A stretch of DNA of 64,000 nt from Vibrio gangliei. Lineage in GTDB: Bacteria > Pseudomonadota > Gammaproteobacteria > Enterobacterales > Vibrionaceae. Position 1 is the first letter of the stretch. The number at the start of each line of letters is the position of its first letter. The translations under genes were made by a program, and so were the position numbers. The notes beneath the pieces were generated by a model, which did no database searches, was not told where the DNA came from, and saw only the letters and a list, made by a program, of their open reading frames with translations. Of the stretch, positions 46,234 through 56,301 are shown piece after piece. The stretch lies in the NCBI RefSeq assembly GCF_026001925.1, contig NZ_AP021869.1, positions 2,232,001 to 2,296,000 of the forward strand, given 5' to 3'.

Positions 46234-48066
46234 ATGCAAATTATGAATCATAAGAGCTTCAGTGTATCACGCTTATTCACTTCTATCGCCTTGATGTTGT
46301 TGATCTCTGCGTGTTCTTCACTTACGTCAACCTCTGACAAAGTGGACATTACCGCGCCTCCTGCGCAAACATCTTTGGCTTATACTCAACAAGCTGAAGA
46401 ACTCGATCCGTCTACCGAACAGACCGACTTACTGATCATGGCATTAAAAGCCTCAGTGGTAGAAAAGAACTACCCACAAGGGCAAACCTTATTAAATCGT
46501 CTTATCAAAATGCCAATGAACAATATGCAGCAAGCTGAGTGGCAAATGGCGCGCGCACAAATTACCGCCGCGACCGTAGACTCAGAAACCGCACTAAAGG
46601 GATTAAACTTCCAAGAGCAGTGGCAACTTGCTGATGTTCAATGGAGCAACTACCACCAGCAGCGCGCAAAATTGTTTGAAGATATCAACGACCACTTCAA
46701 CGCTGATCGTGAATGGATTGCAGTCAAAGAATTCCAAACACCAAACCAACTGGAAGCGACCGATCAACGCATTTGGGAAAACCTAGAACAATATTCAGCC
46801 GATGAGATCGTACAACTGAAAGCACAACCAAGTGAAACCGAGCTACAAGGTTGGTTGTATGTTGCTATACAAATGAAAACCAAATTAAAAAATCCAGCGG
46901 GTCTTCAAACTGAATTGCAACAATGGTTCAGCAATAACATCAGCCACCCAATCGTGACCCACACGCCGGAAGATGTGCAAAAAATTCTAGATTTAGAAAT
47001 CACAACGCCTAAAAATGTGGCCGTGCTTCTGCCTTTAAGCGGGAAATACGAAAAACCGGCGAAACTTATCCGTGACGGTTTCATTCATGCGATGACTAAT
47101 GATGCGGATAAAGATCCGGCGTTTAAAATGACCATCTATGATACGTCTTCACAAAGTCTTCAAGACATCTACACCACACTGCAAACCAACGGTACTGATT
47201 TTATTGTCGGTCCATTGATTAAAGACAATGTGGAGCAATTACAAAGTATCAACGACGATACCATTCCAATGCTGGCACTTAACTTCCCTGACGATCTAGA
47301 GCAAAGTTCTCAAGTCTGTTACTTGACCTTATCGCCAGAGCAAGAAGGCGCTCAAGCGGCTAAGCATTTATTTAAATCAGGCTTTAAATATCCTCTGGTG
47401 CTCGCACCTAAAGGTACGCTAGGTGATCGTATTACCGAGGCGTTTACTGCGAAGTGGAACGAATTAAGTAACACGCCAGTGGCAAGCCAAGATTTTGGTA
47501 ATCGAGCAGACCTACAAAAGAATGTGAAAAGTGCATTTGGTCTAACTGACAGCCAAGTTCGTATCAACCAAATCAAGCAAATTACCAATTTGGACTTAGA
47601 GACAGAAGCTCGTAGCCGCCGTGATATTGACTCCGTTTACATCATTGCTAATCGTTCAGAGTTAACCTTATTGAAGCCGTTTATTGAAGTTGCGATTAAC
47701 CCTGATGCTCAGCCACCTAAGTTATTCTCAAACTCAAGCAGCAATAACGGCAAAGCTCGCGCATACCAAGATGTTGCAGGTATCGTGTACAGCGATATTC
47801 CAATGCTACTCGATAAAGACAGCAAAGCCATGAGAGAGTACAACGAATTATGGCCAAACAGCAGTAACACCGAAAAACGTCTGCACGCACTTGGTATGGA
47901 TTCTTATAGTTTATTAGCGCAACTTCCAACCATGAAAGTGGTCCAAAGCTATAACTATCAGGGACAAACGGGCAAATTGAGCATTGATGACCAGTGCGTA
48001 GTACAACGAGAGTTAAGCTGGGCTGAGCATGAAGCTTTTCAGTCGTCAGGTTCAACACAAGACTAA
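46234..48066 (+). CDS. lpoA: Penicillin-binding protein activator LpoA
   Basis: This 610-residue outer-membrane lipoprotein has a signal peptide with lipobox LLISAC (Cys at about 27). It has an N-terminal TPR-like helical domain (to about 250) and a C-terminal periplasmic-binding-protein-like domain, with VAVLLPLSGKYEKPAKLIRDG and IVGPLIKDNVEQL. In E. coli LpoA activates PBP1A from the outer membrane. It heads the operon lpoA-yraN-diaA-dolP. The end overlaps yraN by 38 bp. Confidence 0.95.
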   Translation: MQIMNHKSFSVSRLFTSIALMLLISACSSLTSTSDKVDITAPPAQTSLAYTQQAEELDPSTEQTDLLIMALKASVVEKNYPQGQTLLNRLIKMPMNNMQQAEWQMARAQITAATVDSETALKGLNFQEQWQLADVQWSNYHQQRAKLFEDINDHFNADREWIAVKEFQTPNQLEATDQRIWENLEQYSADEIVQLKAQPSETELQGWLYVAIQMKTKLKNPAGLQTELQQWFSNNISHPIVTHTPEDVQKILDLEITTPKNVAVLLPLSGKYEKPAKLIRDGFIHAMTNDADKDPAFKMTIYDTSSQSLQDIYTTLQTNGTDFIVGPLIKDNVEQLQSINDDTIPMLALNFPDDLEQSSQVCYLTLSPEQEGAQAAKHLFKSGFKYPLVLAPKGTLGDRITEAFTAKWNELSNTPVASQDFGNRADLQKNVKSAFGLTDSQVRINQIKQITNLDLETEARSRRDIDSVYIIANRSELTLLKPFIEVAINPDAQPPKLFSNSSSNNGKARAYQDVAGIVYSDIPMLLDKDSKAMREYNELWPNSSNTEKRLHALGMDSYSLLAQLPTMKVVQSYNYQGQTGKLSIDDQCVVQRELSWAEHEAFQSSGSTQD

Positions 48067-48418
48067 ACGAGACGTTGGTTCTCAATTTGAAACCTTGGCC
48101 TGCCAATATTTAACAGGCCAAGGGCTCAAACTTATCGATAAAAATGTCTCTTACCGTTTTGGTGAAATAGACTTAATCATGCAAGACCAGCAAGGCATCG
48201 TTTTTGTTGAAGTCAAATACCGCGCAAGCCAACACTATGGCCATGCCGCGGAAATGGTTACCTACAGCAAAAGTCAAAAGCTCATCAAAACAGCAATGGT
48301 TTGGCTTAAACGTCAGTCCCTTTCTATCGACAATACGTCATTTCGCTTTGATATCGTGGCGATTCATAATCACGGCCAAGATATTAATTGGATAAAGAAC
48401 GCAATTACTCAAGGATAA
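48029..48418 (+). CDS. yraN: YraN family (UPF0102) putative endonuclease-like protein
   Basis: This 129-residue protein has a nuclease-like fold of the Holliday-junction-resolvase-related UPF0102 family. The GEIDLIM motif near 46-52 and the FVEVKYR motif near 60-66 provide the Asp, Glu and Lys of a PD-(D/E)xK-type site. It overlaps the lpoA end by 38 bp, and diaA starts within 4 bases of its stop. Biological role unknown. Confidence 0.92.
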   Translation: MKLFSRQVQHKTKRDVGSQFETLACQYLTGQGLKLIDKNVSYRFGEIDLIMQDQQGIVFVEVKYRASQHYGHAAEMVTYSKSQKLIKTAMVWLKRQSLSIDNTSFRFDIVAIHNHGQDINWIKNAITQG

Positions 48419-49012
<594 letters not shown>

Positions 49013-49017
49013 ACGTT

Positions 49018-49728
49018 GTGAAAAAAATTCTTCTTATTCTCGGACTCTCTAGTTTTTTTCTCGCCGGTTGTGCGGCAACACAACCTTCATCTAAAACCGC
49101 CCAACAGCAACAATGGCAAGCGAAAAACATCCAATCTAACGTCAATGCGTTAAATCAGGCACCACAATTTCGTGGCAAGATTCGCGTCACCTCTGAGATC
49201 ATTGATGGCAATGTGCTGTTAATGGGCCAAGCTGTCGATGAAGATAATCGACAAATGGTGGAGTCCTATGTACAAGACCTGCAAGGCGTGAAAGATACTT
49301 ATAATCAAATTCGAATCGGAAAACCAATTTCATTCGACCAAATTAGCTACGATATTTGGCTCACTACACGCGTGAAAAGCGCATTGTTATCGGATGAGCG
49401 CCTAGATAATTACAACATCAAAGTGGTCACTGAGAACAAAGAAGTATTTTTGATGGGTAAGATCACGACTGAAAAAGCTGAGATTGCCGCGGATATCGCA
49501 AGCCGTATTGATAAAGTATCAAAAGTGATCAAGGCGTTTACTTATACTTCAGAGCAAAAAGCAACGACTAAAGCGACCCAAGAGCCCAGTGACAATACCG
49601 CAGAGTTAAGCAGTAACCCCGATGACCAACCTGCTGTAGAAATCAACGATACAGGTGCACTTGAAGATCACCAAGTTCCAATTATGGAAGAATCTGTAAC
49701 ACCTATTGATGAAAGTGATGTGATGTAA
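49018..49728 (+). CDS. dolP: Division and outer membrane stress-associated lipoprotein DolP (YraP), two BON domains
   Basis: This 236-residue outer-membrane lipoprotein starts at a GTG at 49018 and has lipobox LAGC (Cys at 19). Two BON domains follow (about 42-110 and 115-185), known in E. coli to bind anionic phospholipids and support outer-membrane integrity at the septum. The last 50 residues are an acidic, low-complexity Ser/Asp/Glu/Pro tail not present in E. coli DolP (191 residues). It is the last gene of the lpoA operon. Confidence 0.93.
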   Translation: MKKILLILGLSSFFLAGCAATQPSSKTAQQQQWQAKNIQSNVNALNQAPQFRGKIRVTSEIIDGNVLLMGQAVDEDNRQMVESYVQDLQGVKDTYNQIRIGKPISFDQISYDIWLTTRVKSALLSDERLDNYNIKVVTENKEVFLMGKITTEKAEIAADIASRIDKVSKVIKAFTYTSEQKATTKATQEPSDNTAELSSNPDDQPAVEINDTGALEDHQVPIMEESVTPIDESDVM

Positions 49729-49762
49729 CTACCACGCCCAACAAGGTCTTCATATCCAATCC

Positions 49763-49798
49763 AAAGCAGAGCTCATGTAAAGGCTCTGCTTTTTTATG
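49763..49798 (+). terminator. lpoA-dolP operon terminator
   Basis: AAGCAGAGC and GCTCTGCTT form the stem, followed by TTTTTT; it also lies just past the end of fbpC on the other strand. Confidence 0.9.
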
Positions 49799-49805
49799 CT
49801 TCATC

Positions 49806-50933
49806 TCATGTAAACACTACCGCGCCATCGGTGTCGACCTGAACGGACACCTTTTGTCCAACCTCTAACAAATGGTTTGCTTGAGCCAGTAGGTGAATAC
49901 TCTGCACATCAATCAAGTAACGACAGTGATCGCCCATAAATTGTTGCTCTATGACTTCAATATCGCTGTCTTCATCGGGGTGTAATATCACTTGCTGAGG
50001 ACGCAATAAAACATCGCATGCTTGCCCGATTTTAACGTCCGATTGAGTCTGAATAGCTAAACAACCTAACACCGTATCGAATTGTTGCTCACCCGTTTTT
50101 TCCGCAGGCAAATAAGCTCCACCTCCCAGAAAATTGGCCACAAACTTACTCGAAGGTTGGTAATACAACTCTGCAGCGGTTCCAAATTGCTCGATAACAC
50201 CTTTGTTCATTACCGCCATCTTATCGGAAAAAGCAAAGGCTTCTTCTCGCGAATGTGTGACAAAAATCGCCGTGACCCCCTGCTGCTTAAATATATGGCG
50301 AATATCTCGAATCAAACCATGTCTAACTTGAGTGTCGATATTTGAAAATGGTTCATCCAATAGCAATAAATCTGGCTGACAAGCTAACGACCGTGCGATC
50401 GCGACTCTTTGCTGTTGCCCACCGGAAAGTTGATGAGGGTAGCGCTCACCTAGCCCCGATAAATGAACGAGATCTAACATTTCTTGTACTATGTTAGCCT
50501 TTTCATTTGTGCTTTTATCACGCAATCCAAATGCGACATTTTCAGCCACAGTTAAATGTGGAAATAAGGCATAATCTTGAAAAATCAGGCCGATATTGCG
50601 TTTTTCTGGCGCAAGCCAATGTTCACCATCATCTAACGTTTGTCCATTCAAACGAATCTCGCCAGAAGCCAAAGGCAATAAACCAGCAATCGCTTTGAGT
50701 AATGTGGTTTTGCCGCAACCACTCGCGCCTAGTAAGCAAACAATTTCGCCCTGCTGAACTGATAAGCTCAATTTTTCTAATACGGAAGGTGATACCAAAT
50801 TGGCTTTAGCCCCGTAATGATTCGGATAGCGGCAAGTCAAATTCTCAATGGACAACGCGACGTGGTTAATATCGACCAGGCTTGAGTCTACAGAGGTAGA
50901 ATGAGTGAATGAAGATTGGAGTAACACCGACAT
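49806..50933 (-). CDS. fbpC: Ferric iron ABC transporter, ATP-binding protein FbpC
   Basis: This 375-residue ABC ATPase powers Fe3+ import. Walker A GASGCGKTT is at 69-77, the signature LSGGQQQR at 169-176, Walker B LLLLDEP at 189-195, and a C-terminal TOBE-like regulatory domain follows. Its ATG comes directly after the fbpB stop with no gap. The N-terminal 25 residues are an extra Ser/Thr-rich extension compared with most FbpC proteins; a later start (for instance near residue 38) cannot be excluded. Confidence 0.93.
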   Translation of the reverse strand: MSVLLQSSFTHSTSVDSSLVDINHVALSIENLTCRYPNHYGAKANLVSPSVLEKLSLSVQQGEIVCLLGASGCGKTTLLKAIAGLLPLASGEIRLNGQTLDDGEHWLAPEKRNIGLIFQDYALFPHLTVAENVAFGLRDKSTNEKANIVQEMLDLVHLSGLGERYPHQLSGGQQQRVAIARSLACQPDLLLLDEPFSNIDTQVRHGLIRDIRHIFKQQGVTAIFVTHSREEAFAFSDKMAVMNKGVIEQFGTAAELYYQPSSKFVANFLGGGAYLPAEKTGEQQFDTVLGCLAIQTQSDVKIGQACDVLLRPQQVILHPDEDSDIEVIEQQFMGDHCRYLIDVQSIHLLAQANHLLEVGQKVSVQVDTDGAVVFT

Positions 50934-52574
50934 TTAATGCACCTTTTCTAATGAGCGATTCACGAGAATAAGAGGAATTAAGCCCACTACAACCAACAAA
51001 ATGGCGGGTAATGCGGCAAGCTCTAACTGCTGATCCGACACATAGTTATAAACATAGGTAGACAACGTTTCAAAATTAAACGGCCTAAGTAAAATTGAAG
51101 CATTCAGCTCTTTCATCGATTCAATAAACACAAGCAAGCCTGCCACTAAAGCCCCTCGAAATGATAAAGGTAAATGCACCCGCTTAAGCATTTGTGATGC
51201 GTTGCAACCCATGGTTCGAGCCGCCATATCTAAACTCGGTGGCACTTTCATCAAACTGCTCTCAACACTGCCTATCGCAACGGCTGAAAATCTTACGGTA
51301 AAAGCAAAAATAAGCGCAAACATACTTCCGGAAAAAATCAGACCGGGACGCTGCCACTCCATCAATTTCGCAACATCATTCACGCTATGATCTAAAAATA
51401 ATAATGACGCCATGATCCCAATGGCTAACACGGTACCGGGCACAGCATAACCTAAAGAAGAAAGGCGCATAGGAGCAACACTCGAAGACTGAATATCCGA
51501 CATATGTCCGTTCAAGCGTCGATAGAAGTTCACTAACAAGGCAACCACAATGCAAACCCCTGCCGCACCAAGAGAAACTTTGAGGCTATTCAAGGAATAA
51601 ACCTGAAACTCTAATGTCCAACTCTGAGATAAATACCGGTAGGCGTAACTGCCCAACTGTGCAACAGGCAGGATAAAACCCACAATAACTAACCCCCAAC
51701 ACCAGCTCAAAGCCGCGTATTTTTTCCAGCCACGCAAGACATAGCGACTTTCCTCATGGCTAGAAAATTGTGCTTGGTAATGCTTTTGTTTTCTGCGGCT
51801 ATAACGCTCAGCACTCAGTAGCAAAACAACAACAAGCAACATCATGGCCGAAATTTTAGCCGCAGCGGTTAAGTTAGAATATCCTAACCAAGTATCATAA
51901 ACCGCCGTGGTTAATGTACTTACCGCAAAATAACTAACCGTACCGAAGTCGCCGAGCGTTTCCATAGCAACCAGTGACAAACCAACAGCGATAGTAGGAC
52001 GAGCCAGTGGTAAAGAAACACGAATAAAACTTTGCCAAGGAGTGCAATTTAGTAAACGTGCCGATTGCAGTAGACTTCGACTTTGTTCCATAAACGCCGA
52101 ACGCGCTAACAAATAGACGTAGGGATAAAGCACCAAAGATAAAATAACGGCGGCACCGGGCAAGGTTCTAAGGTCTGGAAACCAATAATCTTGAGGTGTC
52201 CAGGCAAAAAAGGCTCTTAACCAAATTTGAATCGGCCCAGCAAAGTCAAACCAGTCTGTATAAATATACCCAACAATATAACCAGGCATCGCAAGTGGCA
52301 GAACTAAAGCCCACTGAAGCCAACGCTCACTAGGTAAGCGACACATCGCCATAAACCAGGCTGCAGGAAGACCAAATAGCAAAGCAAGCAGAGCCGTACC
52401 AGCAACCAAAAGAAAGGTATTAAGCGTGTAAGTAGGCAGTACCGTGGAAAATAAGTGACTAAACAAATCATCACTTTTTCCAACGGCTATATAAAAAATC
52501 GCCAAAATCGGAGACAACAAAGCCAGTGCGGTTACCCAGCTACTGATCTTCCATGGCAAATAGGTTTCTTTCAT
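50934..52574 (-). CDS. fbpB: Ferric iron ABC transporter, permease FbpB
   Basis: This 546-residue permease is a fused double BPD-type protein with about 12 membrane segments. Two EAA-type loops are seen: ESARLL-like QSARLLNCTPWQSFIRVSLP near 182-201 and AARTMGCNASQMLKRVHLP near 452-470. It forms the membrane channel for iron delivered by FbpA. An 87-bp gap with a stem-loop separates it from fbpA, and it is translationally joined to fbpC. Confidence 0.94.
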   Translation of the reverse strand: MKETYLPWKISSWVTALALLSPILAIFYIAVGKSDDLFSHLFSTVLPTYTLNTFLLVAGTALLALLFGLPAAWFMAMCRLPSERWLQWALVLPLAMPGYIVGYIYTDWFDFAGPIQIWLRAFFAWTPQDYWFPDLRTLPGAAVILSLVLYPYVYLLARSAFMEQSRSLLQSARLLNCTPWQSFIRVSLPLARPTIAVGLSLVAMETLGDFGTVSYFAVSTLTTAVYDTWLGYSNLTAAAKISAMMLLVVVLLLSAERYSRRKQKHYQAQFSSHEESRYVLRGWKKYAALSWCWGLVIVGFILPVAQLGSYAYRYLSQSWTLEFQVYSLNSLKVSLGAAGVCIVVALLVNFYRRLNGHMSDIQSSSVAPMRLSSLGYAVPGTVLAIGIMASLLFLDHSVNDVAKLMEWQRPGLIFSGSMFALIFAFTVRFSAVAIGSVESSLMKVPPSLDMAARTMGCNASQMLKRVHLPLSFRGALVAGLLVFIESMKELNASILLRPFNFETLSTYVYNYVSDQQLELAALPAILLVVVGLIPLILVNRSLEKVH

Positions 52575-52615
52575 CCCGTTAACTTACGTTCGTTTTGAGT
52601 TTTTTATAACGACAA

Positions 52616-52640
52616 AAGGGAAGCCGAAGCCTCCCTATCT
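52616..52640 (-). terminator. Stem-loop attenuator between fbpA and fbpB
   Basis: On the minus strand GGGAGGC, a TTCG tetraloop and GCTTCCC are followed by TTTT. It should cut most transcripts after fbpA, giving more binding protein than permease and ATPase. Confidence 0.75.
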
Positions 52641-52661
52641 CATGCGTGCTAAATTTGAATG

Positions 52662-53675
52662 CTATAAATCGAATTTAACTTCATCAAGGAGTTTTACCGC
52701 TTGTTCATGGTGAGCCGCAACCTCATCTAAAGATAAAGTATCCGCTTTATACTCGCCCCAAGATGCAACCAGTTTAGATGGAGCTACTCCCTCTTTCACT
52801 GGTGACTCAAAGTTATCCTCAGCATACATTTTTTGCGCCGTTTCACCAGATAAGAACTCCATCAACTTCAGAGCATTCTCTTTATTCGGGGCGTATTTTG
52901 CCATCGCCATGCCGCTGATATTGACGTGAGTACCAAAGGCTTCTTGACCTGGGAAGTTGATATACACAGCTTCAGCCCAAGGTTTCTGTTCTTTGTCATT
53001 GAGCATTTTGCCAAAGTAGTAACTGTTACCTAACGAGTAATCACATAGACCTTCTTTAATCGCTTGCACTTGGCCACGATCACTACCTTGAGGTTTACGC
53101 GCAAGATTCGCTTTTAAACCTTCAAGCCATTGCTTAGTCTCTGCTTCACCATGGTGAGCGATCATCGCAGACACCAAAGAAACGTTATAAGGATGTTTAC
53201 CTGGACGAGTACAGATCTTCCCTTTGTATTCAGGCTTAGAGAGATCCATATAATCAAATGAAGCTGGCAGTTTACCAACACGATCTTTAGAGGAGTATAC
53301 GGCACGCGCACGAGTAGTTACGCCAAACCACTCCCCTTCTTTATCTCTATATTGAGCTGGAATGTTATGATTAATGATGTCACTGTTCACAGCTTGAACC
53401 ACATCTTTCTCGCTTAATTCAGATAGGCGACTAATATCAACGGTTAACACGACATCAGCTGGGCTGTATTCCCCTTCTTGCTTTAATTTTTCAGCAATGC
53501 CATCTTTAGCAAATTTCACATTCACTTTAATGCCAGTTTCTTTGGTAAATTCATTCAGCATTGGCTCAACCAAAAATGGTTGACGATAAGAATACACATT
53601 AACTTCTTCTGCTGAGAAAACGGTAGGGCTAAAAGAAGAAACTGCAACCACACTAGATAATAATAATTTTTTCAT
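52662..53675 (-). CDS. fbpA: Ferric iron ABC transporter, periplasmic binding protein FbpA
   Basis: This 337-residue protein has a signal peptide (cleavage near FSAEE, residue 22) and a class II periplasmic-binding fold: VNVYSYRQPFLVEPML at the N-terminus, ADVVLTVDISRLSEL, and paired tyrosines in GNSYYFGKM near 230 that match the iron-binding Tyr pair of FbpA proteins. The start at 53675 has AAGGATGAG upstream; a longer frame to 53717 runs through the Fur box. It is the first gene of fbpABC. Confidence 0.95.
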   Translation of the reverse strand: MKKLLLSSVVAVSSFSPTVFSAEEVNVYSYRQPFLVEPMLNEFTKETGIKVNVKFAKDGIAEKLKQEGEYSPADVVLTVDISRLSELSEKDVVQAVNSDIINHNIPAQYRDKEGEWFGVTTRARAVYSSKDRVGKLPASFDYMDLSKPEYKGKICTRPGKHPYNVSLVSAMIAHHGEAETKQWLEGLKANLARKPQGSDRGQVQAIKEGLCDYSLGNSYYFGKMLNDKEQKPWAEAVYINFPGQEAFGTHVNISGMAMAKYAPNKENALKLMEFLSGETAQKMYAEDNFESPVKEGVAPSKLVASWGEYKADTLSLDEVAAHHEQAVKLLDEVKFDL

Positions 53676-53701
53676 CAACTCATCCTTAACATGAATACAA
53701 A

Positions 53702-53716
53702 TGATAATGGTTATCA
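53702..53716 (-). promoter_or_regulatory. Fur box upstream of fbpA
   Basis: TGATAATGGTTATCA matches the 7-1-7 Fur consensus TGATAATNATTATCA at all but one defined position. It sits 27 bases before the fbpA ATG, so the operon should be repressed by iron-loaded Fur. Confidence 0.88.
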
Positions 53717-53772
53717 TAGGCGTGAATTATATAGATAAGATTGACCAACTCAACCGCTGAAAAGTCATAATG

Positions 53773-53805
53773 CGAAAAAAGCCCCACTCAATTGAGCAGG
53801 GCTTT
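53773..53805 (-). terminator. glnK-amtB terminator
   Basis: On the minus strand AAAGCCCTGCTCAATTGAG with GGGGCTTT pair and are followed by TTTT, just after the amtB stop. Confidence 0.88.
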
Positions 53806-53827
53806 GTAACAAAGTTTAACTAAGGCG

Positions 53828-55045
53828 TTATTTTGTTGAAGTAAATTCAGGATAAGCTGCAACACCACAATCGTGCATATCAACACCATCCATTTCTTCT
53901 TCTTCAGTAACACGGATACCCATCGTTGCTTTCAAAATAGCCCATACGACTAGGCTAGCAACAAATACCCATGCAAAGATAACAACAGCACCGTAGATTT
54001 GAGCACCAAATGATGCACCGTCATTGCTAAATGGCACCATCAGAAGACCGAAGATACCACAAACGCCGTGTACAGACAGTGCACCAACTGGATCATCGAT
54101 TTTAACTTTATCGAAGAACAAGATGCTGAAGATAACAAGCACACCGGCAATCGCGCCAATCACAACCGACATTACTGGTGATGGTGATGCTGGGTCAGCA
54201 GTAATCGCAACTAAACCAGCCAATGCACCGTTAAGAATCATAGTAAGGTCTGCTTTACCCCAAATTAGCTTAACAGCAATAAGAGCTGCAACCGCACCCG
54301 CTGCTGCAGCTGCGTTGGTATTTAGATAAACCATACCAACAGCCGTGGCATCATCAGCTGAAGAAAGCGCCAATTGAGAACCACCGTTAAAACCGAACCA
54401 ACCGAACCATAGGATAAATGTACCTAATGTTGCCAGTGGCATGTTCGAACCTTGAATCGGATGAACCTCACCATTTTTACCGTATTTACCTTTACGCGCA
54501 CCAAGAAGTAACACGCCAGCCAATGCTGCAGCAGCACCTGCTAAGTGCACAATACCTGAGCCTGCAAAATCACTGAATCCAGCTGCAGATAGGAAACCAC
54601 CACCCCAGGTCCAATAACCTTCAATTGGGTAAATAAAGCCAGTTAATACAACGCTGAAGACCAAGAAAGCTGATAATTTCATACGTTCAGCAACGGCACC
54701 AGATACCACTGACATAGCTGTTGCAACAAATACCACCTGGAAGAAGAAATCAGAACCTAGTGAATGGCCAGCATCATCGGCTTGCGTACCAATTAAGCCA
54801 CCAAATGATGGGAAAATCCCTCCCTCAGCATTACCTACGTACATGATGTTATAACCCACCAATAAGAACATGGTGCAAGCAATACCAAATAGAACAAAGT
54901 TTTTAGTCAAAATTTCAGTGGTATTTTTAGAGCGAACTAAGCCCGCTTCCAACATGGCAAAGCCAGCGGCCATCCACATTACTAACGCACCAGATATCAG
55001 TAGAAAAAATGTATCTAATGCGTATTTCATTTCTGTCATTTCCAT
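53828..55045 (-). CDS. amtB: Ammonium transporter AmtB
   Basis: This 405-residue membrane protein has about 11 helices. Motifs of the ammonium channel are FAMLEAGLVRSKNT near 29-42, the first pore His in IVHLAGAAAAL near 165-175, and the second in LSVHGVCGIFG near 314-324. It imports ammonium and is blocked by unmodified GlnK. It follows glnK by 27 bp in the same operon; glnK and amtB are almost always paired. Confidence 0.96.
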   Translation of the reverse strand: MEMTEMKYALDTFFLLISGALVMWMAAGFAMLEAGLVRSKNTTEILTKNFVLFGIACTMFLLVGYNIMYVGNAEGGIFPSFGGLIGTQADDAGHSLGSDFFFQVVFVATAMSVVSGAVAERMKLSAFLVFSVVLTGFIYPIEGYWTWGGGFLSAAGFSDFAGSGIVHLAGAAAALAGVLLLGARKGKYGKNGEVHPIQGSNMPLATLGTFILWFGWFGFNGGSQLALSSADDATAVGMVYLNTNAAAAAGAVAALIAVKLIWGKADLTMILNGALAGLVAITADPASPSPVMSVVIGAIAGVLVIFSILFFDKVKIDDPVGALSVHGVCGIFGLLMVPFSNDGASFGAQIYGAVVIFAWVFVASLVVWAILKATMGIRVTEEEEMDGVDMHDCGVAAYPEFTSTK

Positions 55046-55072
55046 AACGTAATTCTCCAGTCCTTTAATCCT

Positions 55073-55423
<351 letters not shown>

Positions 55424-55455
55424 TCATGATGCATTCTTTCAACGATTAATATGCA

Positions 55456-55471
55456 ATCAAGTTACGTGCCA
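55456..55471 (-). promoter_or_regulatory. Sigma-54 type promoter for glnK-amtB
   Basis: On the minus strand TGGCACG is followed after 4 bases by TTGAT. The -24 element is perfect; the -12 element has A in place of the usual C of TTGC. The distance between GG and TTG is right. Confidence 0.65.
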
Positions 55472-55533
55472 AGTTTTTAAGTTAATGAAATAAAATAAAT
55501 TTTACTGATAAAGGTAATAGCAGAGACCTCTTA

Positions 55534-55550
55534 TGCACCAGGACAGTGCA
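55534..55550 (-). promoter_or_regulatory. NtrC-like binding site upstream of glnK
   Basis: TGCACTGTCCTGGTGCA on the minus strand agrees with the NtrC consensus TGCACY-N5-TGGTGCA apart from one central base and lies about 65-80 bases upstream of the -24 box. That is a fitting distance for an enhancer. Confidence 0.7.
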
Positions 55551-55592
55551 AAGAGATCACTAAGAAAAGGCAAAGCTGTTTAAATAATATTA

Positions 55593-55955
55593 TTAATCAA
55601 TGAATGCACGCCAAGAATGCAAAACTTGTTCAAAATCTTCCACACCGCACCAAGATTCACTCTCTTCATCGTAGGCAGAAAGATCATCATATAAGTCTTC
55701 ATCCTCTAAACTTAACAGATGGTTAGCAGTAATATGCACTTCATTCTGTTCAATAAAAAGACTCCACTCTCGCCCTAACAAACGCCATTCTTGCAGGTTT
55801 TCTTTCTGCGCACCAATTTGTTGCATAAGCTGCTCAAGTTTTACCAGATCAGAACCTAACTCTTCTAACAGCCAATGACCAATCGCTTCATGCCCAGAAG
55901 AAAACACAACATGATAACTACCATCTAAGGTATTTTTCTTAAATTGAAAATCCAT
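55593..55955 (-). CDS. yacL: YacL family protein (UPF0231)
   Basis: This 120-residue acidic protein of unknown function follows E. coli YacL over its length: MDFQFKKNTLDGSYHV at the start, SSGHEAIGHWLLEELG, VHITANHLL, and the conserved YDEESESWCGVEDFEQVL near the end. In E. coli yacL lies just after acnB; here the two are at opposite ends of the window. A monocistronic gene between glnK and the rRNA operon. The 240 bp upstream (55956-56195) hold only the rRNA operon terminator. Confidence 0.86.
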   Translation of the reverse strand: MDFQFKKNTLDGSYHVVFSSGHEAIGHWLLEELGSDLVKLEQLMQQIGAQKENLQEWRLLGREWSLFIEQNEVHITANHLLSLEDEDLYDDLSAYDEESESWCGVEDFEQVLHSWRAFID

Positions 55956-56153
55956 AAATGTCTTATTTTTCTTTATTAGATATGGGTAAGTTTACTTGCT
56001 AAACAAAGTAATTGCGATGTGCCGTAAACAAGCAATGAGGACTAGCTCGATCACACTCGCTTTGGAGACTAACTCCGTTTAGTCATTTAATTGCATAAAT
56101 ATAAAGGCAATGGCCATAGAATGACTTGCGCTATGCTTCATTTTCTACAGACG

Positions 56154-56183
56154 AAAAAAAACCTGATTCTTTCGAATCAGGTC
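56154..56183 (-). terminator. rRNA operon terminator after tRNA-Asp
   Basis: On the minus strand ACCTGATTC, a GAAA loop and GAATCAGGT are followed by a run of T. Confidence 0.95.
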
Positions 56184-56195
56184 TCTTAAAATAAG

Positions 56196-56272
56196 TGGCG
56201 GAGCGGACGGGACTCGAACCCGCGACCCCCGGCGTGACAGGCCGGTATTCTAACCAACTGAACTACCGCTCC
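56196..56272 (-). tRNA. tRNA-Asp (GUC)
   Basis: A complete 77-nt tRNA with encoded CCA, acceptor GGAGCGG/CCGCTCC, anticodon GTC within CCTGTCACGCC. It is the distal gene of the complete rRNA operon, as in E. coli rrnC/rrnH. Confidence 0.97.
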
Positions 56273-56301
56273 GCAGCGTCTATTCAGTAATAGATATTCA
56301 A

